Source: Sipunculus nudus (Eukaryota; Annelida; Sipuncula; Golfingiida; Sipunculidae). Taken from it: a DNA stretch of 64,000 bases. A model generated the notes under the pieces. The model had not been told where the DNA came from. It saw only the letters and a program-made list of their open reading frames with translations, and made no database searches. Of this stretch, positions 22,547 to 36,420 are shown piece after piece (the first letter of the stretch is position 1; each line of letters begins with the position of its first letter). Location of the stretch: NCBI GenBank assembly GCA_026874595.1, contig CM049309.1:72584426-72648425 (forward strand), read 5' to 3'. Both the position numbers and the translations under genes were made by a program.

Positions 22547-25092
22547 TGAGTCATACCCCCCCCCCCCGAAGATATATTGACACCACTGCCAAATACTAAA
22601 GGTTCCTAGCTAAAACCCTCACAACTTATACTCTCTCCAGTTTACCTATTTTATAAGTCTTTATTGTACTGTGTGTGAGTACCCACAGACCACGTGTGTC
22701 TGTTTACCATGATTAGACTGCTTGACTAGAGGTCTGATGTTGAGAATGCACGTTAACTCCCCTACAATTAAGGAAAAGAAACGTGAAAGAAGAAACAAGG
22801 GTTGGAAGCTTGAAAAATCTTGATTTGTGAATTTGCGTCATATATGGTTACTGGGTAGTGTCCGCTATGCTTATGTTTATGGCACGGCTCGTGCCCGCTT
22901 CAAACTTTTCTCCCACTTTTGTACAGGAGTAAGCAAACCGTTTTAGAGCCAAACATTAGCAGGTACCATAAATGATGTTTTAAGACATTGTTCATGTGAT
23001 GAGGTTAGATACTCTAACACATTATGTGATGAGGTCCCTTTAAAAACTACAGCACGTGCAAGAAAGATTTGCATTTAGGATTTGATTTTGATACACATGG
23101 CAGGTCTTTATACAATATTTCGGCCTTCCTCGAAGAATACCCTGATTCAGTATCGAAAGTTTGAAATGTACAGGGTATAGTTCACGCAGTACTCCTCAGA
23201 TGGCACCACAAACCGAATTCAACAGCACATGTATCGCAAATGTCATCAAAGGGAACGCAAGGCGGTCTGCAATGTCTGACAGTCTCTTATGGCGTATTTT
23301 CAGAGGATTTGGCATTTTTTGCGTTTTTTTTTCAGAGAATTTGGCTATTAAGGTATATATATTTCAGATAATTAGGAAGAACAACTGATGACACAGTTTG
23401 GGCAAACGTATGGCCTTGGTTTCCTTGGTCACAGTCTCGAATCCAACGATGTCGGTTTTTGGTCTTGGTCTCGGAACCCTCGGTCTCGAATCCCATGGTC
23501 TCGATCTTGAACTAGGATTGCCCTTTCTCGACGATACAGCACTGTTCTGTATTGCTGCAGTCTTGCAGCGCTGACATATATTATAAACACTGATCAAGCG
23601 CTGCAGCCTCTGGCGGGGAGAGTCTATACTATCCAAGGTTGTACGGATCCGTGCAACCCCTAAGACACGTATATAACCGTGTGTAACGTGAGGACACCAG
23701 TCAACCCCCACATATTATTATTGTTACAGATGCTTGGGCTCTGTTGGGACGAAAACTTTTGCTGAATGATCAGTATGTAATAAAGTATGGGTACTTACTC
23801 TGAATGAAGTCAGATATTACTTCGTCTCCCGTCGGGCCACTGGAGCCTTCACGGTGGAACAGCCAATAGGAAATTAGCATCATTGACAACACGCGATGTA
23901 TGATGGGAAGGATGCTTATGAAAATATGGTATATTCTAGTGCATGGCACTGGCATTCCTGGGAAAAGCTCCCCTGAATTCCTCTTTTGCATAGATTGCCC
24001 ACCTAATTTGCATGGGATTACTTTTCCGGCGGTGTCCTGTTGCCCATGCAAAAACTGAACCCCGGCAGTTCAAAGGATAAAAAACATTTACAGGCGCACA
24101 TAAAGGTGATTTATCGATTTAATATGATACATAATAAGTTTATTTCTATATATAAATACAAGATTGTTTCTCTATCGCACAACAAGCAGTGGTAATTCAT
24201 GTTACAGGTCCCTCCATGTACCGCAGGGTGAACTCTCACCGCCAGACGGTCGGACTCCATATCACAGATAAATAGGAGTCCGTACGTGGCGGACTATGTT
24301 CTGTAGAGCTCTGTTGCTGTAATGTATTAAACGACATGAGTCTTGAGTATCTTGTAACTGCTTATACAGGGACTCAAAATCTAACTCAAGTTCATTCAAA
24401 GGGTCTTTTTGCATTTTTCTTAACTGCGGCATTATCAGATTATTAAAGGTAGTAGTATTCTCTTAGTCTCAGTACAACATACTTTAATTCAGAGGTCATT
24501 AAAAAACGTGTACTTCATATATATAGGACCAATCAAGCCATTGAGAATATATACGTATACTGCTTAAATACACTATATGTACATTATATTTCTATATATA
24601 AAGCTGAACGACAGCTTTTTATCCACCTTAAAAGTTACCAATAATACTTGTAAACGTTATCATTAGCTTTAGCAGATTCTCCTTGATATAAACCCACCCC
24701 ATGAACAATAAAACATAAAATGTCACATCTATACCAGAGCGTTGAAATTGGACTGAATATAGGGTACATGTATACATGCGGGGTGAATATACCCCGCCTG
24801 GAGTGCCTTCATTTACAATACAGACCACCACGCGCGTATCCACTTATCACAATCCTCTATATGGCCCCCAAAGTTTATTGCTTATTATCTGGTATATAAG
24901 TATATAACTGGATTTCCATTCACTGAGTAAGAGGGACCCTATAACATTTCCAATTGGTCAGGTGTAGCGATCGTTTGTCCCCTTCACCCCACCACTGATC
25001 CCCCAACGGGGCGTCTTATTTGTTGGTAAGGAATTTGTGATTTAGATGCATGTACTGAGAACGCCGCGATTTAACGTTCTTCTTGTTGTATT
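22547..25092. other. Presumed intron or promoter DNA; low-complexity 'ggtctcg' patch
   Basis: At 23420-23510 ggtctcg/cttggtctcgg words repeat. A weak first-exon candidate lies at 22867-22928: three in-phase ATGs, 20 codons and donor CAGGA|gtaagc, phase 2. On the minus strand 23799-23990 is an ATG-started frame ending at a gtaagt donor, phase 1, with an inverted CCAAT box inside. Neither is strong enough to call as a gene. Confidence 0.3.
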
Positions 25093-25133
25093 ATGGAAGG
25101 AAAACCGGAGACTGCGATCGACCGCTTTGCCGG
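25093..25133 (+). CDS. Candidate alternative first coding exon B
   Basis: ATG in strong context (A at -3, G at +4), 13 codons (MEGKPETAIDRFA) and two bases, then a perfect donor (GCCGG|gtaagt). It ends in phase 2 and so fits the common exon at 45584, giving a Gly at the junction. The local DNA is more CpG-rich than its surroundings (aacgccgcgatttaacg just upstream), as expected near a start site. A TATATAAG lies at about 24892. It is short, so chance cannot be excluded. The support is the combination of Kozak context, donor and phase. Confidence 0.4.
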
Positions 25134-27726
25134 GTAAGTGGTTTTCAATCACCGTGACGGAACACATTTGGAAGTGAGAAGAATGACTTTTTGTATTTTA
25201 CTCAATAATGTCAAACAGACAAGTACGTAGGCCTAACATTTGATTTTATCAATAAACTGATAAATAATTTCTGCGATTAACAGTCTGCACTCTGTTTAAT
25301 TGATCACATATGTCATGCACAAAACACATAGGCGCACAAAGCGAATTTAAAAATACTCAAAATATATCAAACTTGAACCTAATTCGGTTTTGCTAATGTA
25401 TATGACGCTGATCATTGTATGAGCTAACGAGGCTTATTTGCCTATTTATATAAACTAGTGTGTGTAGCGTCATATATACAAAGCCGTGATATAAGACCAC
25501 TTTATTTGCTGTGTCTTCATACATACATGTTCATATAGTTATATTCATATTAAGGAGAAGGTACACTCATGTGGTCTGTTTTAGTAAGGATATACATTGT
25601 AAAACTCAAGATGCATTGTTTTTTTTTCTGTCAAAACGTACCTTATTTACTAACGGATAGATAAACAAGGCCATGCATCCCTCACCGAGGCATTATAAGA
25701 TCTTTTCTTGACAGGAATGACGTTGAAAAAACATATAGACTTTTTGTATTTATGAAACTTTCTCCAGGTGGTGAGGGATCATACTGCCCTCTTGGTTGGT
25801 TTCTCTATGAGCAAGTTTGCGCATGAAATATTGAGCGTATTTTGGTAAAACTTTACGGAGGGTTAGGAAATAACACCCCAATATGATTCATTAAGTTTTG
25901 ATGGTATTCCATATCACCCTTATATATTTTACCGTTTAAATGATTATATTACGATTCTGACATGAGGCAATATTTTGTCCCAGCGAGAAACAGAGGCATT
26001 CATCGGTATTAGGGCCGTTATGTACCAGTTCAACCGTGACCCGTGTTGGTCAAGCTTGACACTGAGATGACAAACAAGGATGCAGGGGGAATGTAGGCTA
26101 TGACTATACATTTCTAGTTCCTTACAAGGTTTAATTTTAAACGTGATCTGGGTTTTTTTTCCTGATCAGTTAAGTAGAGATAATGTGGCACTTTGCTTAT
26201 TTTGGTACATAACAAATACTATTATTGTGATGAGCGTTTTATTAAAAATATGTCTATTTATATCATCACAGTGAGTAGTCCAATAAGAATAACTTAATGC
26301 CTCAAGAGTACTCAAGTCGAAAAAGTGCTGTTTCAACACCAGATTTATTGACTTTATTGACTTTTAATTCCTTGATAGGGTTGTACAGATAACTACTATA
26401 GTTCATATATATACTGTGGTTTGCTTCATATTCGTGGGGCTAATTTGTTGCATTTTTTTATTTTATTTTTTTTTCACAAGGGTTCCACACAGTATTCTAC
26501 ACATAGTATGTCCATTATTATATCAAATTGATTTTAAATATGCGCGCTAAATATTAAAAAATTGTCCATGACCAACGACAACGAGAGGAAATTCCTGTAG
26601 GCTTATTATAGGAAAGCTCTTACATTATCCATAATGTCTGTCTTTGGTTAACAGGTACCATAAAATGTTATGATAGTGTAAATCTTTTGTCTTCCGACTT
26701 TAAACATACATGCGTGGTTGGGAGGATATAATAAATATAAAATGCCAATGAGGCTGTTACTATAAATAGATGCGGCGGCTTATCAAGGGAAGTTCCATTT
26801 TACGCGAAAATTGCGAAAATGAAACCCTCGTGAACAAAAAGCAAACCACAGTATATCCCTGACACCATACTACAGGTATTTGATATTTGCATCAGGTATC
26901 GTCCAATAAAGTAAAGTATAACCCTGGACAAGCGGGCTATTGGCCACTCCAGTCTTGTAATGCAAGCCCAACAATGTAAAAATTTTGGGATCATGAGTTT
27001 GATGAATTTGATGGATCATGATGAATTAATAATATTCGCGCAGATTGCTTAGCCCATATATTATATCAAATAATCCAGTTATTGGGAAGCCTTCCGAGGT
27101 TCAGCTGAGCCCTACTAGATGGCAATGTATGTACTGTACAGACGCTGCTTTTCATGTAGGCCTACAATCCTCTTCAGGACATTAATTTCAAAATAAGTCC
27201 ATCAAGGTTTAAGACATCAAAGATACAAACAAAAATATGCAGTTTAACGATGACGGCCTCACAAACACCGTACAGGTCTGGTCTATATATGCAGTTGTTG
27301 TCGAGTGCTATCGCCCATAAATATATTGTTTCGAGGCATAAATCGCATTTTAATTTCAATTTAAATAAAAAATTTTGGCCTTATATTATAATCGTGTAAC
27401 AAATAATTTTAATATTAAAAGAAATACAAGGAGGTTTGGTATTTTCATACACATGTATTCTACAGGTTCTAAATTACAAATGAACAATCTTGTTTACCAT
27501 TAGGCAGGAGTGTCTAACTGCCTGAGATATCTGTACCAAACGTATTCAACCATGCACGCTTTTAACGTAGTTAAGACCCAAATACCTTCAATTACCAAAA
27601 GACATAACTTCGGAATGACCTTCGTTAAGTTCTGCCAGAAAAGTTCAAGTGACCGAAGATTATAGAGGGTTGGTTTAGTCATAATATCGAAGATGAAACA
27701 AAGGATTAGGAAACATTAACTATATA
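25134..27726. other. Presumed intron, nothing recognised
   Basis: No transposon ends, tandem repeats or exons that I can defend. Short frames on both strands lack splice support. Confidence 0.35.
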
Positions 27727-28300
27727 ATGTCTAATCACGTCTCCCGGGTGATTTACTTGGGGTAAGAGGTTTACTTCTGAATTCTAATGTTGGTTTTTAC
27801 ATGGAGGGTACTCGTGTTGATCCGACCTCTATTAATCTAAATCTCTACAAATATGTCAATGTTGTCCACATGAAACTGAATATTTCACCTGATTAGTCGT
27901 ATCTAGGCGGTGTAGCAATTGGCGGGAAGAGTCAACACCGCTTGTGTGTATACAGCCACGTTTTGTCTATATGTCTAATTCCAAACATCAAACATCCCTC
28001 GCACATCTCCGGGCAGTAACTAACACACGAGAAACAAAAGAGTCCACCGCAAGCTTCGCCGCCAGGGATTACACCGGTCTCCACAGCAGAGCTTGGAGCA
28101 GACCTTGGCAGTTTGTATCGACCTAACAAGGGTCACGCCACACTTTTTTCATTCTGAGGACGAAAGCCACCAGGACATTGATTCCGGACATGAGGCTGTT
28201 CAGCTGAAAGCCCTTTTGTCAATGGTCCCATGTGATGTGGAAGACTCTAACGACGAAGTTGGTCAAAGGAATCCCGTTATAGCTTACACTATTTGATATA
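27727..28300 (+). other. Weak first-exon candidate and an unassigned coding-like frame
   Basis: 27727-27761: ATG, 11 codons (MSNHVSRVIYL) and two bases before a gtaaga donor, phase 2. 28093-28296: a 67-codon frame without its own ATG start, whose later part (HSEDESHQDIDSGHEAV… then DVEDSNDEVGQRN) has balanced, acidic, protein-like composition and ends in TGA. A weak acceptor (cttggcag) precedes it. I recognise no family. It could be a terminal exon of an alternative transcript, a decayed gene, or chance. Confidence 0.2.
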
Positions 28301-29117
28301 CGCAGCGGTTTTCAACAGAGACACTGGAAATACCCCCACCGGATATCACGTTATGACAGACATTATGGATATATGCAACTGACTCGTCTTAAATTATAAA
28401 TCGTGCTTTGTTAAATCTGTTTAAAGATATCACTGACGGACATATTGAACCCGAAGCGGTTGCATCAAAGATGTAAATGAGGACTGTGCAGTTCACCTGT
28501 AATGCACATGTTTTGATCCTAAATACTTTTATTTGGAAATCCAGTTGCGAATCAAGCTGAAGTTGCAACTGGTTGTAGATATCTTCTTAAAGGAATAATA
28601 CAATCTCTTCTCGAGTATTATCAACTGTGCTTTCATTCCGTATCTCTGATGACGACATCGTGCCAAAAGGAGTTAGAACAGACGAACATAATAGAAACCC
28701 CAACCTTCACAAGGGAATAATGCTATTTATCATTTCTTTAGTGGAATTCAGAAGAATAAGACAAAAACATATTGCCATTATGAGTTTTTCCCATATTTTC
28801 AATGTTATTGCAAAGATTGGTTATGTGTAGGTTCGGACAACCAGTTTCTTTACAAATAAGGACTGCTTTTGTAGGTGCACCGTTGGTCGAAGTGCTCAGT
28901 TATCATCGCCGCATACTCATCTTCAATATTCATGACAGCCTGTGAAAGTCGATTGGCATAATGGAAGACTTATTGTCAGAAGCAATATAAACTCATGAGC
29001 TCAAAAGAAGAAACATTACAACAGTCATATTAGTAAGCTCTCATACCGCAGGTACATAGAGACTGTTGGTACCTGAAACATATATAATTTGCGTTTCGGT
29101 GATACACGTTTATCATA

Positions 29118-29227
29118 ATGAGTTCTGAGAAGAGGCGTCCGCAGACCTCACCCAAGCTTCCACCTAGGGTAACATCTTCCTTTCGGCGTGGGAGCAGGCC
29201 CAGGAGCAGCAAAGCGTCTTTTGCTAG
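29118..29227 (+). CDS. Candidate alternative first coding exon C (basic N-terminus)
   Basis: ATG with A at -3 and an upstream in-frame TGA at 29100, 36 codons and two bases, then donor GCTAG|gtaagg. The peptide starts MSSEKRRPQTSPKLPPR and is Ser/Arg/Pro-rich: 10 Lys/Arg against one acidic residue by my count. It is disordered in character and rich in possible kinase sites (RRGS). Phase 2 matches the LRRC71 common exon at 45584, where the junction codon would be Ser. It is the basic counterpart of the acidic exon A. Length, composition and donor make it the second-best candidate after the one at 13443. Confidence 0.45.
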
Positions 29228-30454
29228 GTAAGGGTGCAAATGTCTGTCTGTGTTAAAGAGAATATAACCTGCTCCTTAAATGAAAGCTATTCACCTAACA
29301 TTTCTATTGAACGTGGGTGATTTCTGGCTTACCCTGTGTACATAGACTTACTCTTTACTTAAGGTAATTCCTGTCAAGAAAAGTCCTTATAATATCTGTG
29401 TGACAGTTTATACAATTGTTTATGTACAAGCTGTTAGTAAACACAGCAATGTTGATAAACGGAAAAATAAGTGAGCTAGAGTGGTTAGTGGCTTATGTGA
29501 GAAGTTTAAAGGTCACTAGTTGCAAAACAGCCATTGCAAAACTCTGGTTGGTCTGAAATGCCACCAGATGTCCTTGTTGAACGTATTTTGATTATTTTGG
29601 TAGGCCGCCCACTTGTAATTAACACTTGGATATAAACAAGCTGAACATCCTGTGTGCAGTGGGACAGGCATTTTCTTGCCTATTTTATAACAGTTTAAGG
29701 GATTATCTTTAGTTAATTGACGACGTCAGATATCGGAATAGGCACTTGTAAAGGGAGAAATCGTGTGCTAAATGGCAAAGCCATACGTGTAATCCAGCAC
29801 TCGACAAAAATATCTAGAAGACATGTTATTTATGTACATGGACCATAGGGATGGTAATGAATTTAATGAAAAACAGTATCTAAAGATCTAAAAGGATTAA
29901 TTATTAATTCGATGCCCTATATAATTTGCTCACATATTTACACGGTATATATCGACACCTGTCTTTAAAAAAATACTTTAATTACTTCAGTCCTTTCTGA
30001 CTCAGGTTTCAATTAAATAAAGTCTGAAACCACGTTTATAAAGTAAAAAAATGTGGGTCTATGTTTGCATTATAAGATCCCATTTTCCTGTGAATTGATA
30101 AAGGATACTGAAATTGATGCCCCGAAAGATAAACCTAAATACATTTCAAAGATCCTTAGGACCGGAATATGATACTGTTTGGCACGCTTTGTCGACGAAA
30201 CTGTCCCCGTTCACTTGCTTATGCCAAAAGTCGATCAATCATTCTCCCGGCAACAGAACTTCGCACAGCATGCTAGCAGTCTGGACAACATTCTGTCAAC
30301 CTGTCCGTTGTCGTGTACTGTTAGAAACTTGCATGAATATAATAGTCTCTTATTTGCTGTGGGACCCATAGGAAAATATATGTAGGTATTATATTTCTCC
30401 ACAATGAGTTGATTGGCCGGGGAAATATTACCCGGATCCGGATATTATCCGGAT
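29228..30454. other. Presumed intron, nothing recognised
   Basis: AT-rich, no supported features. The overlapping frames at 30114-30385 show no motif or splice sites. Confidence 0.35.
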
Positions 30455-30665
30455 TCTATGGTGTCTGACCATAGATTGTTTTGTTGTTACCGTGTATCAC
30501 CATAGAATGTGTTACGTTTACGGTGTTTCACCAAAGATTGTTTTGTTTTCACGGTGTTACACCATAGATTGTTTTGTTTTTGTGTGCTTCACCAGAGACT
30601 GTTTTGCTTGTATACGATGTATATAACTACAGATTGTTTTGCCTTTTCATTGTTTCCCCATATAT
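30455..30665. repeat. 31-bp minisatellite, about 6 copies
   Basis: The unit resembles gtgtttcaccatagattgtttt with a variable spacer. The marker 'atagattg' or a variant recurs at about 30471, 30502, 30533, 30564, 30594 and 30629. Confidence 0.75.
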
Positions 30666-32290
30666 ATTTTGTGTATCTGCTGTAAGAAATATTAATTTCC
30701 CGGAGAAACAGTAGAATAAGTGTTTAGAAGAATGATTTTTTTTTAATACAAATATTGTCTGATATTCCTGAAACTTAATCTCAGAAAACAAGAATCATTA
30801 TACTCTGACTTTAAAAGACACAAAAAGGAAAATCAAAGACATTGTTTCTCTTATGTAAAGGCTATAGATTTGTGTCAACCAAGTGACCTGTGTTTGGTCT
30901 CATATCTAAGCAAACAACGGACTACACAATGCTTAATATGAAACGGACATTGTGTTGATATTTTCCCTAAAAGCCAGTCCCGGGACAATTGAACTGACAG
31001 GATATGTAGTGAACTCCGGCAGCCGCCACTGACATTCAGAATGACTACATCTAAACATGGGTGGTCGCGGGATTTGATTGACCTGGAGCGGATCAATGTA
31101 CATAACGATGTGACCAGTAGCGGTCACCATGTGAACTGTCTGTTCAGGAATGTCAGATGAAACAATGCACTTGCGCTTGAAGTGACAGTATATAGATACA
31201 TGTATATATATATATATGACATAACCTTCACTCATAATTAAGCTACACAACGCTCCCTCTATAGGTTTGTCTCTATTCGTTCGTAGTTATGTATGCATAT
31301 GTCTGTATGTATGTGTGTTTGCCCGGACCCGAAATTCACGTGTATATATTTGCGTTGCTGGTATATATGCTTTAGGCAATTTGTCTTTAAAATGTTTATA
31401 CCGTTTCTTATCAACCTGTGACAGGTTACAGACATTCTTTTTAAATTCATAATAAAACTAGAAATCTACATAGTAAGGAATGCAAGCCTTCGCCATGTAG
31501 GGCTCTTTATTGTGGGATGCTCCCAGAACCGTGTTACTCGGCCCATATTCCCACGTTCATTCGTTCATACGTGACTACATTTGTGAATATTCCTTGATGT
31601 CATTCCTGAATCCAGATCATGGGCGGATCCACACCTAAATCTAATCCATTCTTCATTTGTCCATTCCCGAAATACCCTGGAAATTTCATGAGTTTCCTTT
31701 CATGATTGTAGTGAACAAACACACACACACAAACACACGCACGAACGGGGATGAACGCATATCCTCCTTGCGGAGGCAATTGTTTTTCACAAAACATGCA
31801 CTCACGTTATTGTTCAGGTGCACACGACACGATGATCAACTTTTGTAAAGAGAAAACGATTGTGCAATGAGATAAAATATAAAATTTAAAAATCAAGATT
31901 TTCCCAGTAATATACAGGTGTTTCTTTTGTGTTTCTGCTTTCATGTTACCTTTCCTTGTCTTAGAGTTGTAGCGCATGCATGTTCAAGATCGGACCCCTG
32001 GGCACGCGGTCTTGTTATGCAAAACGGATACAAGTGGACTGTGTTTTCTTACGCAGAGAACCATATCAAAGAATAAAACAGGTGAATAGCAGATGTAATG
32101 CCCGTGTAACAGAAGGAATTCCTGGGAAAATACAGCCAAAATGAACTAATAGCATGAGCTAATACACACATTATCAATTTGATCAATTTGACAATAAATC
32201 AAAATGCATGCATCATATATACACATGAGTCCCTCTATACAACGGATGTTTGTTGAAGCGGAAATAAAATTTTACTCATATATATATATA

Positions 32291-32355
<65 letters not shown>

Positions 32356-33674
32356 CCACAGAGGCTATATATTGAAACTATTAAGCCAGTTATTTAGACC
32401 TGATTATGTTCTCTAGTGACACGGACAGTCGCTTGAAACTTTATTTTATGCATGGAAGTAATGGGAAGAAAGCTATTGGGCGCAGACACATGGGGCTATA
32501 TTTCCATTCGCAATGTGTGTGAGGGTGTGTATGTGTGTGCGCACGCAAGGGGCGCGTGGGGGGGGGGGGGGGGCGCGGACCACATGCCGACACACACGAA
32601 GGCCCTCGTCACCATACTTACACCTCCACCTCACTTTCACAAAATAGTGTAAAAATAATAATGAAAATGTTATCAGTTGTGGATTTAATAACCATGTTTG
32701 GGAGTGAGAAGAATTTCCCTATGCTGTGGTCAAAATTTGGGAAATTTAAGAAAAAATGTAATCAAAATCAAGGCTAATCTGGAGCAATTACATAATAAAA
32801 TGATAAGGAAAAGTATCCCGTTAGTACCTAATAAGAACTAATTTTCCCCCTAAAAAGTCTAACCTTTAATGTTTTATATTTTTTAAATGTTTTATAAAAA
32901 AATTATTTGAGCGTTTAATGGCGGAGAACCAGATGATTGTGGAAACGGAGGGAATCAACTGTCATTTTATCAGTCATTCTGTGATTCTTTCTGAAAACTG
33001 CAGTTCATTGTTATTTTGGGAACCTTGTGACATTGTGATACATTTGTGCTAACTACTCTTTAATAATACAAAATTACATTCATTTAAATAACAAAATGTG
33101 GGGGGATATATGTGTGTTGGGGGGGGGGATGCATGTTCCCCCCGTCCTCCCCCCCCCCCCCCCCCCAACCAAATATCGCCTATAGTTAGATGGAACCTCT
33201 TTATGTGATACACGCTATATCTCCGTACGTAAGCCACGACTATATACTCATTAATGCACAGTTTCGTCAGTTCTCTATAAAATCACACCCACAAGCGCCC
33301 TTGTTCAGACATATACGGCAGACAGTCGATGTAGCACTTTATCGTTAAGTTTATTTACTGTAGTATAGAAAATCATTTTATGTTTTTCATTCTTCAAGTA
33401 TTCACCTATATTCATCTGGCTTAAAAAATTCAGCAGCCACTATATGGAACTTTGGCCAATCACATAATGCGAGCGCCTGGAGTGCGGCATTAAGTTGACA
33501 GAAGACAGTTAAAAAAGACAGTGAAAAAATAAATGTACATAGTAGTTTTATGCAATGGCCCTATATGACGGGATTGAGCATTTCCTTGAAGCAATCATAG
33601 TGTAATACGTAATCGATTAACAAAATATCTTTCTGTAATGGAATGGCCTCTTTCAGTCGTTGTTTTGTAAATCA
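30666..33674. other. Presumed intron with microsatellites
   Basis: (CA)n-like at about 31717-31742; (TA)n at 32279-32352; a GT-rich then G-rich tract at about 32515-32576 with a run of about 16 G; G8 near 33120 and a C run of about 17 near 33150. A TATAAAA at about 33275 is 400 nt before the exon candidate at 33675. No gene of its own is seen. Confidence 0.5.
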
Positions 33675-33715
33675 ATGAACAGGCGCCGTGGTGTCGCTAT
33701 GCCTCGGGTATATAG
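33675..33715 (+). CDS. Candidate alternative first coding exon D
   Basis: ATG, 13 codons (MNRRRGVAMPRVY) and two bases, then a consensus donor (TATAG|gtgagt). The start context is weak (T at -3), and a second in-frame ATG lies at codon 9. Phase 2, so compatible with the common exon at 45584 with a Ser at the junction. It is short and rests on donor quality and phase. Confidence 0.33.
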
Positions 33716-34674
33716 GTGAGTTTATAAGCACCTCTAAGTAACGTCCATGGCAGGGGCATCCCAATAAGATAATAATAATGTACAAACAGCCTTACCCTGA
33801 GGACTTGTTCTTGCTTAAAAGAATTTCAAGTAGAAAATTATGTTTCATTGAACTGTGTGATGTATGTACTAATGCAGAAGCTGTTTTAAGGGGGAGGGCG
33901 CTTTTTTTATATATGTATCTGATAAATAGAATAATGAAAGACCGGAGCTATACTTGCCTTAACTGTCAAAAAATTAAAGCCAAATTTGTTATATTTCTAT
34001 GAAACCCCTTCTGTTTACATTTCACAAGCGCATGCTTACAAAATATTACTTATTCTGTGAAGTCTTTTCCATAAAAATACCCATGTTAAGGTAATTTGCC
34101 TTTACAAAAATCTTATCCCTTGAAAGATATTCGAACAGATTACATTACCCTCTTTACTACATTTATATATATACCTATACGTACGCCGCTGGTGTATTTA
34201 AACCCCAGTGCCTTGTGGGCATGGGATTTCTATACCTTCAAAGGCTAAACAGAAGAGTCGTAAATGTTACACCTGTGAATCGGCTTCTGCGCAGTGTGGC
34301 AGACACTCGGGTTGAATTCAGTGATCGATTTGAACATCGTCTTTCGTGCAACATCGTGCCGCATGTTCATCTTTTTCGAACTTAAGCAGCCGTTCCAGAT
34401 ATAAAATATCGAACAAGTATCGTTTTACCTGGCCCAGCTGTTCCGGTTAAATATTCATCGATGTAATGGCGTATTTTAATTGGAGGAACGCAATTTGTGA
34501 AATGCTGGAGGGGCTGGAGTGTGCAAATGAGAAATCTGAGCAGTTCCGTCATCAGATGCTGACGCACTATATCGAGGTCGGCTGATAGACAGGACAAGGG
34601 CATAACTAGTTACAAGATTATAAATTTCTGATGCATACATACAATATTATATAAATGAATCTTGTAAATTACTA

Positions 34675-34732
<58 letters not shown>

Positions 34733-35019
34733 ATACTTACATGGACTCTACTAGTAAATGAAACATACATATATAAATATACACAAATACATACACACAT
34801 ACAGATCTATATCATAATGTCATATGCGACCCTTCCCATGGTGTAGATAGATTGAAAATGTTAACATTTTATGCAAGTTTTAAAAACCAGAAAAAAAGTT
34901 TTGGTTAAAATTTTCTATAGGCATAGTTATTCTGTTTAAATCCTGAATACACCGTGATCATTTTTATGAATTAATTTTGAAAGGAATAAAGAATAGAATC
35001 GGGTGCCGCCGCCGAAGCC
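33716..35019. other. Presumed intron; small coding-like fragment and (TA)n
   Basis: (TA)n at 34676-34728. At about 34465-34584 an ATG-started 39-codon + strand frame (MAYFNWRNAICEMLEGLE…) ends in TGA. The preceding 200 nt are also open for stretches in other frames. This could be a decayed gene or transposon fragment, but no family is recognised. Confidence 0.3.
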
Positions 35020-36420
35020 GCATTTGTCTAGGATGACCTCTCCCTTGAACCGATCATTCTGAAATCCGGCATAGTTATTGTGTCACATGTAAACTCGTGC
35101 CTAATAAAGACTGGTGGCGCCACCAGCACTCCTTTTGAGCGCAGCCTCCACTCGCGCATCTTAGTGAAATTGGGCCTCATCTTAGGAGCGCTCCAATGTA
35201 TTGGGCTGAAATTGTACATGCCCATTGTTCTTAGACAATTCCATCTCGTACTCAAGACTAATGGTGCCATCTAATGTCGTTTTTGCGTTAGTTCCTTGCG
35301 TTTGCTCTGGGTGTAAATCACACTACCTCAAGAGTGATTCAATTTATTGATCTGAAATTTAGTATGTCCATCAATCTAGGATAGTTTCCTCGTAGACCGG
35401 ACAGGTAGCGCCACCTACCTTCCGGTTTTCGTTAAATGCATTGATGATTTTTTCACAGGAGTGTTTTGCAGTATCAGCCTGCATGAAAGTTTGCATGCCC
35501 ATAGCTCTTGTAAACCTCCATCTGTTACACAATCCTAGTGGTCAAACCTCTTCTTGTTTTATCGTAGCGTCCACCAATTAATTTGCTTTTGGTAAAATTC
35601 AAATTTGCACATATCTCAGGAATGAATGCATATATCAACCTGAAATTTTGCATTTTTATCCGTCTTGGACAGGTTTGTTGTAGACCAGACCGGTGGAGTC
35701 ACCTACCATTCCGGTTTTTTAATACATTGATGCCTTTTTCTCAAGAGTGGTTTGTCGTATCAGCCGGAAATTGTCCATAGGTCATGGATACCTCCATCTT
35801 GTTCACAAGCCTTTTGGCGCCACCTTCATTCATTATCACGAAGCATTCATCCGTAAATTGTTTTTGTGGAAATTGCACATATCTCAAAAGTGTATGGATG
35901 TATCAGACTGCAATTCTTCACGTTTATCTGTCTTTGATGGCTTTATCGTAGATACGGTAGACAAGACAGGTGGCGCAAACTACTGTTCCGTTTTCATAGA
36001 ATACTTTGATGCCCTTTTCTCAAGAGTGGGTTGATGTATCCGTCTAAAAGTATTCATGACCATAGTGCCTGGAATGGTTTATCTTGTGTATAAAACTCGT
36101 GGCGCCACCTACAATCAATTTAATCTTGCGCCTATCTGTAGATATATTTGGTGAAAATCACACATATCTCAGGAGTCGTTCAATGTAACGGCCTGAAATG
36201 TTGCATTTCCAACCATCATGGATAGCTGTCTCACTCACAAGACAGGTGGCGCAACCTACAAGCATGTAATCATAAAATACATTTATGTATTTTTTTCAGG
36301 ACTGGTTTGACATATTAGCCTGACATTTTTCATGTCCATAGATCTAAAATTGCATTATCTTGCATACATGACTGATTTTGACACCTACATTAATCTTTAG
36401 TTTCGTCCATCCGTGTGTCT
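35020..36420. repeat. Tandem repeat cluster with GGTGGCGCCACC cores, ~140-bp half units
   Basis: About ten half units of 121-159 bp (dimer about 285 bp). Each pairs a palindrome with the wording 'catatctcaggaatg…tgaaattttgca…tctnggata'. Cores: CTGGTGGCGCCACCAG at 35111-35126 (perfect 16-bp palindrome), 35261, 35403, 35691, 35812, 35969, 36100, 36243 and a decayed one near 36378. The family is the same as the nested element at 59164-60478. No coding sequence. Confidence 0.8.

Noticed and set aside
23770-24051. Minus-strand frame ending at a gtaagt donor
   Set aside because: It has no in-frame ATG at its start, the usable ATG at 23990 gives a peptide with no known motif, and no downstream minus-strand exon was found.
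34382-34603. Minus-strand frame with GTAGPGKT, resembling a Walker A loop
   Set aside because: A single eight-residue match without the rest of any NTPase fold; the surrounding frame has no family resemblance.
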